From an uncultured Algibacter sp. (GTDB taxonomy: Bacteria; Bacteroidota; Bacteroidia; Flavobacteriales; Flavobacteriaceae), in the NCBI GenBank assembly GCA_947499935.1, contig CANMQH010000008.1, positions 89,676 to 153,675 of the forward strand: 64,000 bases of DNA, given 5' to 3'. Every line of letters starts with the position of its first letter. Within the stretch, counting starts at the first letter, position 1. The notes beneath the pieces were generated by a model. The model was not told the origin of the DNA. It saw only the letters and a program-made list of their open reading frames with translations, and ran no database searches. This document shows positions 45,161 through 53,037 of the stretch, in pieces. The position numbers and the translations under genes were made by a program.

Positions 45161-45922
45161 ATGAAGATTGTATCTTACAACGTAAACGGTATACGTGCGG
45201 CTTTAAATAAGGGTTTTATAGATTGGCTAAAAGCTGCAAACCCAGATGTGGTATGCCTACAAGAAATTAAAGCCATGAAAGAACAGCTAGATTTAGATGT
45301 TTTTGCAGAAGCAGGATATACCTATAACTATTGGTTTAGCGCACAAAAAAAAGGATATAGCGGTGTTGCTATTTTAAGTAAAATAGAGCCAAGCCATATA
45401 GAATATGGTACAGGTATAGAATCTATGGATTTTGAGGGACGTAATATTCGGGCAGATTTTAACGGAGTTTCGGTAATGAGTCTCTACTTACCATCGGGAA
45501 CAAATGCAGCTAGGCTAGATCATAAATTGGAATACATGGCTATGTTTCAAGATTACGTTAATAATCTTAAAAAAGACATCCCTAATCTTGTTATTTGTGG
45601 CGATTACAACATATGTCATGAAGCTATAGATATCCATAATCCAAAAATGAAAGGTGTATCAGGATTTTTACCTGTAGAACGCGATTGGATTGGTAACTTT
45701 ATAAACAGTGGTTTTATAGATTCTTTTAGGTTTATAAACCCAGAATTACAACAATATAGCTGGTGGAGCTATCGTGCTAATTCTAGAGCAAATAATAAAG
45801 GTTGGCGATTAGATTACGCTATGGTTTCAAAACCATTACAAGAAAACATAAAAAGAGCCGTTATCCTATCAGATGCTGTACATAGCGACCATTGTCCTAT
45901 TTTATTGGAAATAGAAAAATAA
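45161..45922 (+). CDS. xth: Exodeoxyribonuclease III (AP endonuclease)
   Basis: A 253-residue DNA-repair enzyme that cuts at abasic sites. All EEP/ExoIII motifs are present: MKIVSYNVNGIRAAL (metal-site Asn), VVCLQEIKA (Glu), SGVAILSK, VICGDYNICHEAIDIHNPK (Asp/Asn), LDYAMVSKPL and SDHCPILLEIEK (Asp-His). Length is typical. It starts 195 bp after the divergent barrel gene and is 11 bp upstream of an OmpA-family gene, possibly one transcript. Confidence 0.96.
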   Translation: MKIVSYNVNGIRAALNKGFIDWLKAANPDVVCLQEIKAMKEQLDLDVFAEAGYTYNYWFSAQKKGYSGVAILSKIEPSHIEYGTGIESMDFEGRNIRADFNGVSVMSLYLPSGTNAARLDHKLEYMAMFQDYVNNLKKDIPNLVICGDYNICHEAIDIHNPKMKGVSGFLPVERDWIGNFINSGFIDSFRFINPELQQYSWWSYRANSRANNKGWRLDYAMVSKPLQENIKRAVILSDAVHSDHCPILLEIEK

Positions 45923-45933
45923 GCAAATAAAAA

Positions 45934-46908
45934 ATGAACAAACAAAACATGATTAGAAAAAGTATTATAGTAGTATTGGTTTTAACAACATTAGCCTCTT
46001 GTGTATCTCCAAAAGTATATAAAGAATTAGAGGCTAAGTATGCTGATTTGAAACAGGAGAATAGAAAATTATCAGAGAATAATGAAGCACTATCTAAAGC
46101 TAAAATTGCATCAGAAAACGAATTAAAACAATTACAAACCGCTTACGATGAGGCCGTAGCAAACCGCGATAAATTGCAAGCAGATTATAATGCTACAAAA
46201 TCTAGTTACGATAATTTAAAAGCCTCATACGATGCTTTAGAAAAAAACAGTTCGGCTGCAATAGCATCAAATTCTAGAAAAAACAGAGAGTTATTAGCGC
46301 AGTTAGAAGCTAAAGAGCAAGCTTTAGCATCAGAAAATGCTAGATTAGAAAAACTTAAAAAAGAATTACAAGATAGATCTAATCGTGTCGCGGAATTAGA
46401 AAACGTTATTGCGTCTAAAGATGCCGCAATGACAGCGCTTAAAGAGGCCATATCTAGAGCTTTGACCGATTTTGAAGGCAAAGGCTTAACCGTAGAGCAA
46501 CGTGACGGTAAAGTATACGTTTCTATGGAGAATAAACTATTATTTAGTTCTGGTAGTTGGGCTGTTGGTAGCGAAGGCCGTAGAGCTGTACAGCAACTAG
46601 GTAGCGTACTTGGAGATAATCCAGAAATCGCTGTTTTAATAGAAGGTCATACCGATAATGCACCATATAAGGGTAATGGAAACCTAAGTGGAAACTGGGA
46701 TTTGTCTACCAAACGTGCTACCGCTATAGTTAATATTTTAAGAGAAAATAATGCCATAAACCCAGAAAATTTAACAGCAGCTGGACGTGGAGAATATGCA
46801 CCAATAGCATCTAACGATTCAGCAGAAGGTAAAGCAAAAAATAGACGAATAGAAGTTATCTTAACACCAAAATTAGACGAGCTTTCTAAACTGTTAAATA
46901 ATAATTAA
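45934..46908 (+). CDS. OmpA-family peptidoglycan-binding lipoprotein with coiled coil
   Basis: 324 residues; lipobox LASC (Cys23 from this Met; a second Met at 45949 is possible). From about 30 to 170 it is one long coiled coil rich in Lys, Glu, Ala and Leu. The OmpA C-terminal domain covers about 195-315: LLFSSGSWAVGSEGRRAVQQL, VLIEGHTDNAPYKG and RGEYAPIASNDSAEGKAKNRRIEVIL, with Asp and Arg that bind peptidoglycan. It links outer membrane and wall; the coiled coil acts as a spacer. Related proteins are often named flagellar motor-like or OmpA lipoproteins. Confidence 0.9.
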   Translation: MNKQNMIRKSIIVVLVLTTLASCVSPKVYKELEAKYADLKQENRKLSENNEALSKAKIASENELKQLQTAYDEAVANRDKLQADYNATKSSYDNLKASYDALEKNSSAAIASNSRKNRELLAQLEAKEQALASENARLEKLKKELQDRSNRVAELENVIASKDAAMTALKEAISRALTDFEGKGLTVEQRDGKVYVSMENKLLFSSGSWAVGSEGRRAVQQLGSVLGDNPEIAVLIEGHTDNAPYKGNGNLSGNWDLSTKRATAIVNILRENNAINPENLTAAGRGEYAPIASNDSAEGKAKNRRIEVILTPKLDELSKLLNNN

Positions 46909-46912
46909 TAAT

Positions 46913-47006
46913 GGGGCGTTACGCCTCCTTAGGTCGGCGTCAGGCTTTTTGTTACAAGTCCTCGCTCGTACCCTCGCTGTGGGCTTTCCACTGCAATCCT
47001 TAACGC
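46913..47006. repeat. Intergenic repeat with GGGCGTTA ... TAACGC ends (flavobacterial type)
   Basis: A 94-bp segment, richer in G+C than its surroundings, begins GGGGCGTTACGCC and ends CAATCCTTAACGC; the ends are inverted (GCGTTA and TAACGC). From memory it matches an intergenic repeat seen in many Flavobacterium-group genomes (GGGCGTT ... CAATCCCTAACGC). It has no ORF and is next to a terminator. Confidence 0.6.
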
Positions 47007-47008
47007 AT

Positions 47009-47051
47009 AAAAAACCTTTAAAAGCTAGATATGCTTTTAAAGGTTTTTTAT
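47009..47051 (+). terminator. Hairpin terminator after the OmpA-family gene
   Basis: AAAAAACCTTTAAAAGC pairs with GCTTTTAAAGGTTTTTT around a short loop, with T and A runs on both sides. Confidence 0.9.
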
Positions 47052-47102
47052 CTTTACGCAGGTTTGTGAAAAATTAATATATAAGCAAAGCATTAAAAAA
47101 TT

Positions 47103-48134
47103 ATGAAATACACAACATTACCAAATACCAATATAAAAGTTAGTAAAATATGCTTAGGTTCCATGACGTGGGGTAACCAAAATACAGAAGCAGAAGCACA
47201 CAAACAGTTAGACTATGCTATAGACCAAGGTGTTAATTTTATTGATACTGCAGAGTTGTATCCTGTGCCTGCAACCGCAGAAACCCAAGGTAAAACAAGT
47301 GAAATTTTAGGCACATGGTTAAAAAAAACAGGTCTTAGAGATAAGGTTATTATAGGTTCTAAAATTGCTGGCGGCGGCGATTATACGGCGCATATAAGAA
47401 CTACAGGATTTAGTCCAATTGCTATAGAAGAGGCCATAGATGCAGAATTAAAAAGATTACAAACCGATTATATAGATTTGTACCAACTCCATTGGCCAGA
47501 GCGTAATACCAATAGATTTGGAGAAAGACTTTTTAAGTTAGATACGAGTTGGAAAGATAATTTTAACGAGATTCTTAATAGTCTAGATAAAGCCATTAAG
47601 GCCGGGAAAATTAGAACCATTGGTTTATCTAATGAGAATTCTTGGGCTACCATGCGTTATTTAGAAGAATCTAATAAACATAATTTACCAAGGGTTTCTA
47701 CGATACAAAATGCTTATTCCATGTTATGCAGACCTTTTGAGACCGATTTAGCAGAAGTGTCTTTAAGAGAAAACGTAGGTTTGTTAGCTTATTCACCCAT
47801 GGCATTTGGAGTGCTTTCGGGTAAGTACATAAAAGAAAATGCCAGCGATGATTCTAGATTAAAATTATTTCCAAGATTTGCTAGATATAGTAATGAACAA
47901 GCTACCGAAGCAGCAAAGCGTTATCTAAACATTGCCGAAGAAAACAATATAACTTTAGCACAAATGGCTTTGGCATTCGTTAACCAACAACCTTTTGTAA
48001 CGAGTAATATTATTGGAGCAACAAAAATGGAACAACTTAAAGAAAATATAGATAGTATAAATATAACGTTAAGTGATGAGGTTTTAGAGCAGATTAATGG
48101 CGTGCACGCTCAAATTCCAAATCCAGCGACTTAG
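47103..48134 (+). CDS. Aldo/keto reductase (Tas-like)
   Basis: 343 residues; NADPH-dependent reductase of the AKR superfamily, TIM barrel. KICLGSMTWGNQNTEAEAHKQLDYAIDQGVNFIDTAELYPVP holds the catalytic Asp and Tyr, GSKIAGGGDY the Lys, and YQLHWPERNTNRFG the His. The LHWPERNTNRFG segment and the long ELYPVPATAETQGKTSEILG loop are characteristic of the Tas subgroup. The coenzyme-binding motif is near the C-terminus (SNIIGATKMEQLKEN). Substrate unknown. Single gene. Confidence 0.92.
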   Translation: MKYTTLPNTNIKVSKICLGSMTWGNQNTEAEAHKQLDYAIDQGVNFIDTAELYPVPATAETQGKTSEILGTWLKKTGLRDKVIIGSKIAGGGDYTAHIRTTGFSPIAIEEAIDAELKRLQTDYIDLYQLHWPERNTNRFGERLFKLDTSWKDNFNEILNSLDKAIKAGKIRTIGLSNENSWATMRYLEESNKHNLPRVSTIQNAYSMLCRPFETDLAEVSLRENVGLLAYSPMAFGVLSGKYIKENASDDSRLKLFPRFARYSNEQATEAAKRYLNIAEENNITLAQMALAFVNQQPFVTSNIIGATKMEQLKENIDSINITLSDEVLEQINGVHAQIPNPAT

Positions 48135-48272
48135 ATTAATATTAGATACGTTGTTTGTTTATTCTATAGTTTATTTTAAATACAAAAGACTTAATTGTCA
48201 GTGTTTTAAATAAATTTTGCATTCCATTTTAAAATATACTATGTTTGTTTATTAATCCTTAAATTGCTTAAA

Positions 48273-48470
48273 ATGAAACTTATATTCTCAAAAACCCTCT
48301 TAATTTGTTCAATTTTGTTTATCACATCGTCATGTAGTGTACAAGAAGATGATTTGTTAAATGATGATTTAGAAAGCTTTATTCAGCCTCAACCAGTAAA
48401 AAAAGTCCCTGGTGATTTAAAAGTTAAAACAGGTGAGCCAGTGATTCCACAAAAAACTTCCGGTAATTAA
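48273..48470 (+). CDS. Small lipoprotein, function unknown
   Basis: 65 residues from the ATG at 48273 (an in-frame TTG lies 9 bp upstream). A lipoprotein signal with lipobox TSSC (Cys21) is followed by SVQEDDLLNDDLES, then a basic and Pro-containing tail (PQPVKKVPGDLKVKTGEP). No domain is recognised. It is followed by a strong terminator, so it is likely a real expressed gene and not chance. Confidence 0.6.
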   Translation: MKLIFSKTLLICSILFITSSCSVQEDDLLNDDLESFIQPQPVKKVPGDLKVKTGEPVIPQKTSGN

Positions 48471-48498
48471 ATTATAATATTTTAATTTTTAATAAACT

Positions 48499-48533
48499 TA
48501 AACGCCCACTTATTTTCAATAAGTGGGCGTTTA
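48499..48533. terminator. Hairpin terminator between convergent genes
   Basis: TAAACGCCCACTTATT pairs perfectly with AATAAGTGGGCGTTTA around a 3-nt loop. The symmetric T- and A-rich flanks let it serve the small lipoprotein gene on the left and the leftward barrel gene on the right. Confidence 0.9.
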
Positions 48534-48557
48534 AAATTTTATTCTATAATTAATTGT

Positions 48558-49046
48558 TTAGAAGTTATATCCAACACCAACATGAAAGGTGTTAATATTA
48601 GTATCTTCTATATCTCTTGAAACTTCCAAACCGTATCTTGCTTGTACATAAAGTTCTTCAGAAATTGAATAGCCAGCTCCAAAGGCTAAATCAATGCCTA
48701 GTTTTCCTTTGTCTATATCTTCTAGAAGATAATTAATTTGTGGGCCAGCTTGAACATTAAATTGGTCGTTAATGTTATATTTGGCTATTATAGGTATATA
48801 CAACGAATTAAGTTCGTCCACAAGGCTAAATAGTAGAGAAGGTTGTAAATCGATTTTATCGGTTAAAGATAATTGATACCCTACACCTGCAAAAAAGCCT
48901 ATTTCAGAATTTGAAGCACTTTGCCCTTCTACTTTAGTCGAAATACTAACAGAGGATAATCCAGCTTGTACAGAGAAACCTTCTTGAGCTTTGCTAATTA
49001 ATGTAGCTGTTATAGTTATTGCTAATGTTAAAATTAATTTTTTCAT
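48558..49046 (-). CDS. Small outer-membrane beta-barrel protein (porin family)
   Basis: 162 residues with a signal peptide (about 1-20, ISKAQ). The mature part consists of short amphipathic strands typical of an eight-strand barrel: GFSVQAGLSSVSIS, FFAGVGYQLSLTDKIDLQPSLLFS, NINDQFNVQAGPQINYLL, FGAGYSISEELYVQARYGLEVS, and the terminal TFHVGVGYNF with Phe at the end. The family is OmpW/OprF-like barrels annotated as porin family in Bacteroidota. It is 47 bp downstream of the repeat-protein gene on the same strand, so the two may be cotranscribed. Confidence 0.85.
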   Translation of the reverse strand: MKKLILTLAITITATLISKAQEGFSVQAGLSSVSISTKVEGQSASNSEIGFFAGVGYQLSLTDKIDLQPSLLFSLVDELNSLYIPIIAKYNINDQFNVQAGPQINYLLEDIDKGKLGIDLAFGAGYSISEELYVQARYGLEVSRDIEDTNINTFHVGVGYNF

Positions 49047-49093
49047 AATCTTGAGTAAATTTTAAATAGTATTATTAATTAATAGTTAAAAAA

Positions 49094-50362
49094 TTATTGT
49101 TTATCGCCGTCAAAATGAATGGTCATAATTTTACCATCTATAGTAAGATCATTAAAACGCATATCTACTTCTATGGCAGCTGAGTATTGTCCCTCTATAA
49201 CTACAGATGTATAGTCTTTAAACCGGTCTGGTCTTCCAAATTGTATACCATATATTGTTGGGATATTGTTACTAAATTCTAATCGGTAAGTTTTACAACC
49301 CGTTTCTACAATTTTGCATATACCTTTGTTGGTGTCAAGATTGTAACCATTAAGTCTACCTTTGTAAAAACCAATAGCTTCTTGGGGTAATTCTGCAATG
49401 TCATGTGACCCACAATCGTAATAATGAGATGGTGCATTGCTATGTGTACAGTTGTTTATATTACAAGTTGTCCAGCCAGTACAAGTTGTTACTATAACAC
49501 CGTCATGCTGTTCATAGTTTTCATCATTGCCTATGTTAACGCTTCCATTAATATTTACGCCATTTCCATTCGTGCTAATACTTACATTGCCACTATTTCT
49601 GCGTTTTCCTTTGGTTCTAACCCTTTGGTTGCCGTTTTGGATATGTACATCGCCGTCTTGGTTTGTGTGTATGGTTTGGTTGCCATTTTTGATAGATGTA
49701 CTTCGACCACCTGAATTTATAGTTTGGTTACCATTTTTAACTGAAACATTATTGCCATGACTTTTAGAGTTTGTATTGATACGCTGGTTGCCATTCTGGA
49801 TATGCACATCACCATCATTAGTAGTTTTAATACGCTGATTACTATTTCTTACTGTAGTACCTCGGTTACCAGTACGTACCCTTTGGTTGCCATTATTATC
49901 AATACGTACTTTTTTATTCTTAATAATTGTTTTTTCACCACTAAAACTTAATAAGCTAGAATACCCAGAAGTAGCAGCAACAGCCAAATCACCATCTTCA
50001 TCTAGTGTTACAGCAAAAGTTTTTCCTTTATATATAAAAGAGGAGGTGTAAGTATCGTCATCTCTTGTAAATCTAATATTATTAATAGATGAGACACCAT
50101 TACTAAAAAGTAAAGTATACTTAGCATTGTTATTATGTTTTACTGTGCAAGCCCCATCTGCGGTCATAACATTACTAGCCATTAAACTACCCGTATATGT
50201 GCCTAAGAGAAAATTTGGTATTAAGGCATTATTTTGTGATTCAATTTTTGAATTAATAATAGCGTCATGAGTAGAAGCGTTAACAAATGTTACCATATTT
50301 ATGGTAAGAAATACTATAAGTATTGTTTTAAGAGAGACATTGTTAAAGATTAATTTTGTCAT
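49094..50362 (-). CDS. Secreted protein with two beta domains around an NxNQ repeat tract
   Basis: 422 residues; Sec signal peptide about 1-30 (VTFVNA). Residues about 50-145 carry a beta-rich domain (LGTYTGSLMASNVMTADGAC ... YTLLFSNGVSSINNIRFTRDDDTY) shared with the proteins at 33388-34575 and 56123-56548. Residues about 152-285 are low-complexity repeats of 16-20 residues with NGNQRI, NGNQTI and HIQNGNQ cores, rich in Asn, Gly, Thr and Arg. A Cys-rich section follows (VTTCTGWTTCNINNC ... YYDCGSHD). A second copy of the beta domain closes the protein from about 328 (IGFYKGRLNGYNLDTNKGIC). No sorting tail is evident. Function unknown. Confidence 0.7.
   Translation of the reverse strand: MTKLIFNNVSLKTILIVFLTINMVTFVNASTHDAIINSKIESQNNALIPNFLLGTYTGSLMASNVMTADGACTVKHNNNAKYTLLFSNGVSSINNIRFTRDDDTYTSSFIYKGKTFAVTLDEDGDLAVAATSGYSSLLSFSGEKTIIKNKKVRIDNNGNQRVRTGNRGTTVRNSNQRIKTTNDGDVHIQNGNQRINTNSKSHGNNVSVKNGNQTINSGGRSTSIKNGNQTIHTNQDGDVHIQNGNQRVRTKGKRRNSGNVSISTNGNGVNINGSVNIGNDENYEQHDGVIVTTCTGWTTCNINNCTHSNAPSHYYDCGSHDIAELPQEAIGFYKGRLNGYNLDTNKGICKIVETGCKTYRLEFSNNIPTIYGIQFGRPDRFKDYTSVVIEGQYSAAIEVDMRFNDLTIDGKIMTIHFDGDKQ
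49510..49915 (-). repeat. Coding tandem repeats of the NxNQ tract
   Basis: Six or so degenerate units spaced 16-20 codons, with NQ as the fixed core (NQRVRT, NQRIKT, NQRINT, NQTINS, NQTIHT, NQRVRT). The DNA copies differ in codon use, so this is an old repeat and not a recent tandem slippage. The A+C-rich antisense strand gives several long shadow frames. Confidence 0.8.
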
Positions 50363-50572
50363 AATATTTAATTTTATTGCTAGTTATGATGTAAATAGCA
50401 TGTTGAGAACAGTAAAATTAAGCGCTATCTATAAAAATTTTAGACAATTGAGGTGTTTTGGTAAGGTTTTGATGATTAATGGTATAATTAATGTGATACG
50501 TGATTGTTTAATCTATAAATAGTCTTAAAAACTAGAGCCGATTTTGTATTTTTAATCTTTAATTTCATTTTA

Positions 50573-52789
50573 ATGAAAACGTTTTTAATATACTTTACTT
50601 TTTTTACGCTTTCGTTGGGATATGCTCAAGAGAAAAGCCAATCGTGTGAGGTATGGCGAAAAGAAATACAATCGGTATCAAATTATGATTCTATAATTAA
50701 TTTGAGCAAACGTTTTTTGAGTCGAGTAGAGAAGCCTTGTAAAATAGATATCTACGAAAGTCTTGGTAATACCTATCGAGATTTAAGAAAACAAGACTCA
50801 AGTTTATATTATTTTAGGGAAGGAGTTAAATTGACTCAAAGGTTAAAGAAACCTTCTAATGCTATTGTTTTCTATATTAATATTGCAAGTATTTACTTGA
50901 GGACATCTAAATTAGATAGTACGACATGGTATCTCAAGAAAGCAAAAATACTTTTAAACAAAGAGAATAATCAAAGTGGTTTAATTGAATATTATTCAAT
51001 GCAAAGTGCTTTAATGAGTCAAAAATCAGAAAAGGACAAGGCTTACAAATATTCTGATTCTGCTATAGATATAGCAATCAAATTAAAAGATTCTTCCAAT
51101 TTGCCAAATTTATATCAAAATATAGGGCTTAAGTATATTAATAATAGTGAGTATGAAATAGGTGTTAAAAAATTATTGACATCTGCTCAATTAAAAGAAA
51201 AATACAAGCATACTGATGTAGACGGAACTTATTATTTATTAGGTACAAGCTATAAGTTGCTGAACAACTTTAAGGTCTCTAAGAAATATTTTGATAAAGC
51301 AATAATTGCAGCAAAAAAATCTGGTAATACATATGTTACGCTTTTAACTCAAATAGAATATATAAAACAATTAAAGGACGAAAAACAATTTAAAAATGCT
51401 TTAAAGTACATAGATTCCGCAAGGGTATTAACTAATCAATTAAAAGCAGATAATGAAAATGCCGAACTAGACTTACATTCAGGTTTTATATTCTTAAATC
51501 AGTCTAATAAATATAAATTAGCTGAGTTATGCTTTAATAGGGCTAACGCTTATGGTTTAAGAGTTAATAAGTATCATATGATTTTTAAAGCTCAAATGGG
51601 ATTGTTTGATTTAAATTATGCTAATAAAAACTATAAAAAAGCAAATCAATATTTAGATAATTTAAAACGAATTCTTTCAAAGCACAATGATGTTGATTAT
51701 AAATTATTGTTTCATAAAACATCTGCAAATTATTATAAAGAAATAGCTGATTACAAGAAAGCTTTAGAAAACAACATAGAATTCCACAGAATACAAGACT
51801 CGCTATTCGATGTTGATAAAGTCACTAAAATAGCCGAGTTAGAAAAACAGTATGATACTCAAAACAAAGAACTAAAAATAGCAGAACTTAACGAAGCTAA
51901 AAAAGCCCAAGAATTACTAACGCAAAAAGCAAAAACAAAGCAAAACTTGTTTTTAGGTTTTCTAGTGATACTTGGTTTACTGTTTTTAATGGGGTTCTGG
52001 TTTTACAGAAAATCTAAAAAACAGCAAAATGCTTTGGCTAAAGCGCATAAAAAATTAAGTGAGGTAGATGCGGTTAAGAATAGACTGTTTTCTATAATCG
52101 CACACGATTTGCGAGGTATGTTAGTGCCTTTTCAACGTGCGGGTAAAGTATTAAACCATCATGTGGAGAAAGAAAATTACGATAAAGTAAAAACACTATC
52201 TAAAGATTTGCAGACCAATTCGCAAAGCCTCTCTAACATGCTCGATAATTTGTTAAATTGGTCCTTAGAACAAATGAATGGGTATACCTTTAAAAAGGAG
52301 TCTTTTTCATTAAAAAAGGAGTTTGAAACCATAATATCTAATTTTGAGCAGCATTCCAAAGATAAAAACACTGCTATAATACTTAATTATAACGAAGATT
52401 ACAAAGTAGATTTTGATAAAGGGGCTTTCCATGTTATTTTTAGAAACCTTATTGCTAATGCTATAAAATATACCGAAAACGGAACGGTTAAGATTTCTTT
52501 TAACAAAGATTTTAATACATTAAATTGCTCGGTTAGTGATACCGGTGTTGGTATAGATAAGGAGAAACAAGTACAGCTTTTTAAGTTGGAGAATAATAAT
52601 TCTACCAAAGGTACACAAGGCGAAAAAGGTACTGGTTTGGGGTTGAATTTGGTTAAAAAATTTGTTAACATGCATAAAGGGAAGATTTCTGTATCGTCAA
52701 AATTACGATTGGGTACGAGGTTTGACATTAGTTTTCCAATATTTGAATCTAAAAAGGATTTAGAAGATAACACATCTATATCGGCGTAA
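50573..52789 (+). CDS. TPR sensor histidine kinase, copy 1
   Basis: 738 residues. Signal peptide or N-terminal helix about 1-18. TPR repeats (about 60-400) form a periplasmic sensor: SLGNTYRDLRKQDSSLYYF, YINIASIYLRTSKLD, NLYQNIGLKYINNSEYEIG. A coiled segment with ELEKQYDTQNKELKIAEL leads to one membrane helix at about 459-478, then a second coil, the HisKA domain with phospho-acceptor His511 in IIAHDLRGML, and the HATPase domain (RNLIANAIKYTENG, VSDTGVGID, GTGLGLNLV). It has no receiver domain. The second copy starts 248 bp downstream; the C-terminal halves are nearly identical. Confidence 0.92.
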   Translation: MKTFLIYFTFFTLSLGYAQEKSQSCEVWRKEIQSVSNYDSIINLSKRFLSRVEKPCKIDIYESLGNTYRDLRKQDSSLYYFREGVKLTQRLKKPSNAIVFYINIASIYLRTSKLDSTTWYLKKAKILLNKENNQSGLIEYYSMQSALMSQKSEKDKAYKYSDSAIDIAIKLKDSSNLPNLYQNIGLKYINNSEYEIGVKKLLTSAQLKEKYKHTDVDGTYYLLGTSYKLLNNFKVSKKYFDKAIIAAKKSGNTYVTLLTQIEYIKQLKDEKQFKNALKYIDSARVLTNQLKADNENAELDLHSGFIFLNQSNKYKLAELCFNRANAYGLRVNKYHMIFKAQMGLFDLNYANKNYKKANQYLDNLKRILSKHNDVDYKLLFHKTSANYYKEIADYKKALENNIEFHRIQDSLFDVDKVTKIAELEKQYDTQNKELKIAELNEAKKAQELLTQKAKTKQNLFLGFLVILGLLFLMGFWFYRKSKKQQNALAKAHKKLSEVDAVKNRLFSIIAHDLRGMLVPFQRAGKVLNHHVEKENYDKVKTLSKDLQTNSQSLSNMLDNLLNWSLEQMNGYTFKKESFSLKKEFETIISNFEQHSKDKNTAIILNYNEDYKVDFDKGAFHVIFRNLIANAIKYTENGTVKISFNKDFNTLNCSVSDTGVGIDKEKQVQLFKLENNNSTKGTQGEKGTGLGLNLVKKFVNMHKGKISVSSKLRLGTRFDISFPIFESKKDLEDNTSISA

Positions 52790-53037
52790 TTATAAATGCA
52801 CATATCTAAGAAAGCATCTCTTATAATCTTTTTAGAGCTTAATTAGCTTATTTCTCGATACCACATGTGCTATGTTAGTTAGTCCATTTCTTTAAAATAT
52901 CATGATATTTCACATTCCATACAACAACTTTTCTAGTGATATTTTAATATCCAATTGTAATTATAGACATGATTAAATTAATTAATTACAGGAAAAGCTA
53001 GAGTTGTTTTTGTATTTTTAATTTTTGATAAAATTTT
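52790..53037. other. Gap between the tandem kinase genes
   Basis: 248 bp, A+T-rich, with the palindrome ATATCATGATAT in the middle. The 40 bp just before the copy 2 start (GCTAGAGTTG followed by TTTTTGTATTTTTAA) resemble the same stretch before copy 1 (ACTAGAGCCG, then ATTTTGTATTTTTAA), so the duplicated unit includes the promoter. Confidence 0.5.

Noticed and set aside
49510..49915. Regular repeats that might be a CRISPR array
   Set aside because: The repeats are coding (NxNQ codons), degenerate at DNA level, with no constant repeat-spacer pattern and no cas genes in the window.
49424..49951. Long plus-strand reading frames opposite the NxNQ repeat tract
   Set aside because: They are antisense shadows of the repeat codons, with Cys/Tyr/Ile-rich composition and no sensible start or neighbour context.
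52399..52803. Antisense frame of 134 codons in kinase copy 1
   Set aside because: Shadow of the conserved HATPase coding sequence; no promoter or family resemblance.
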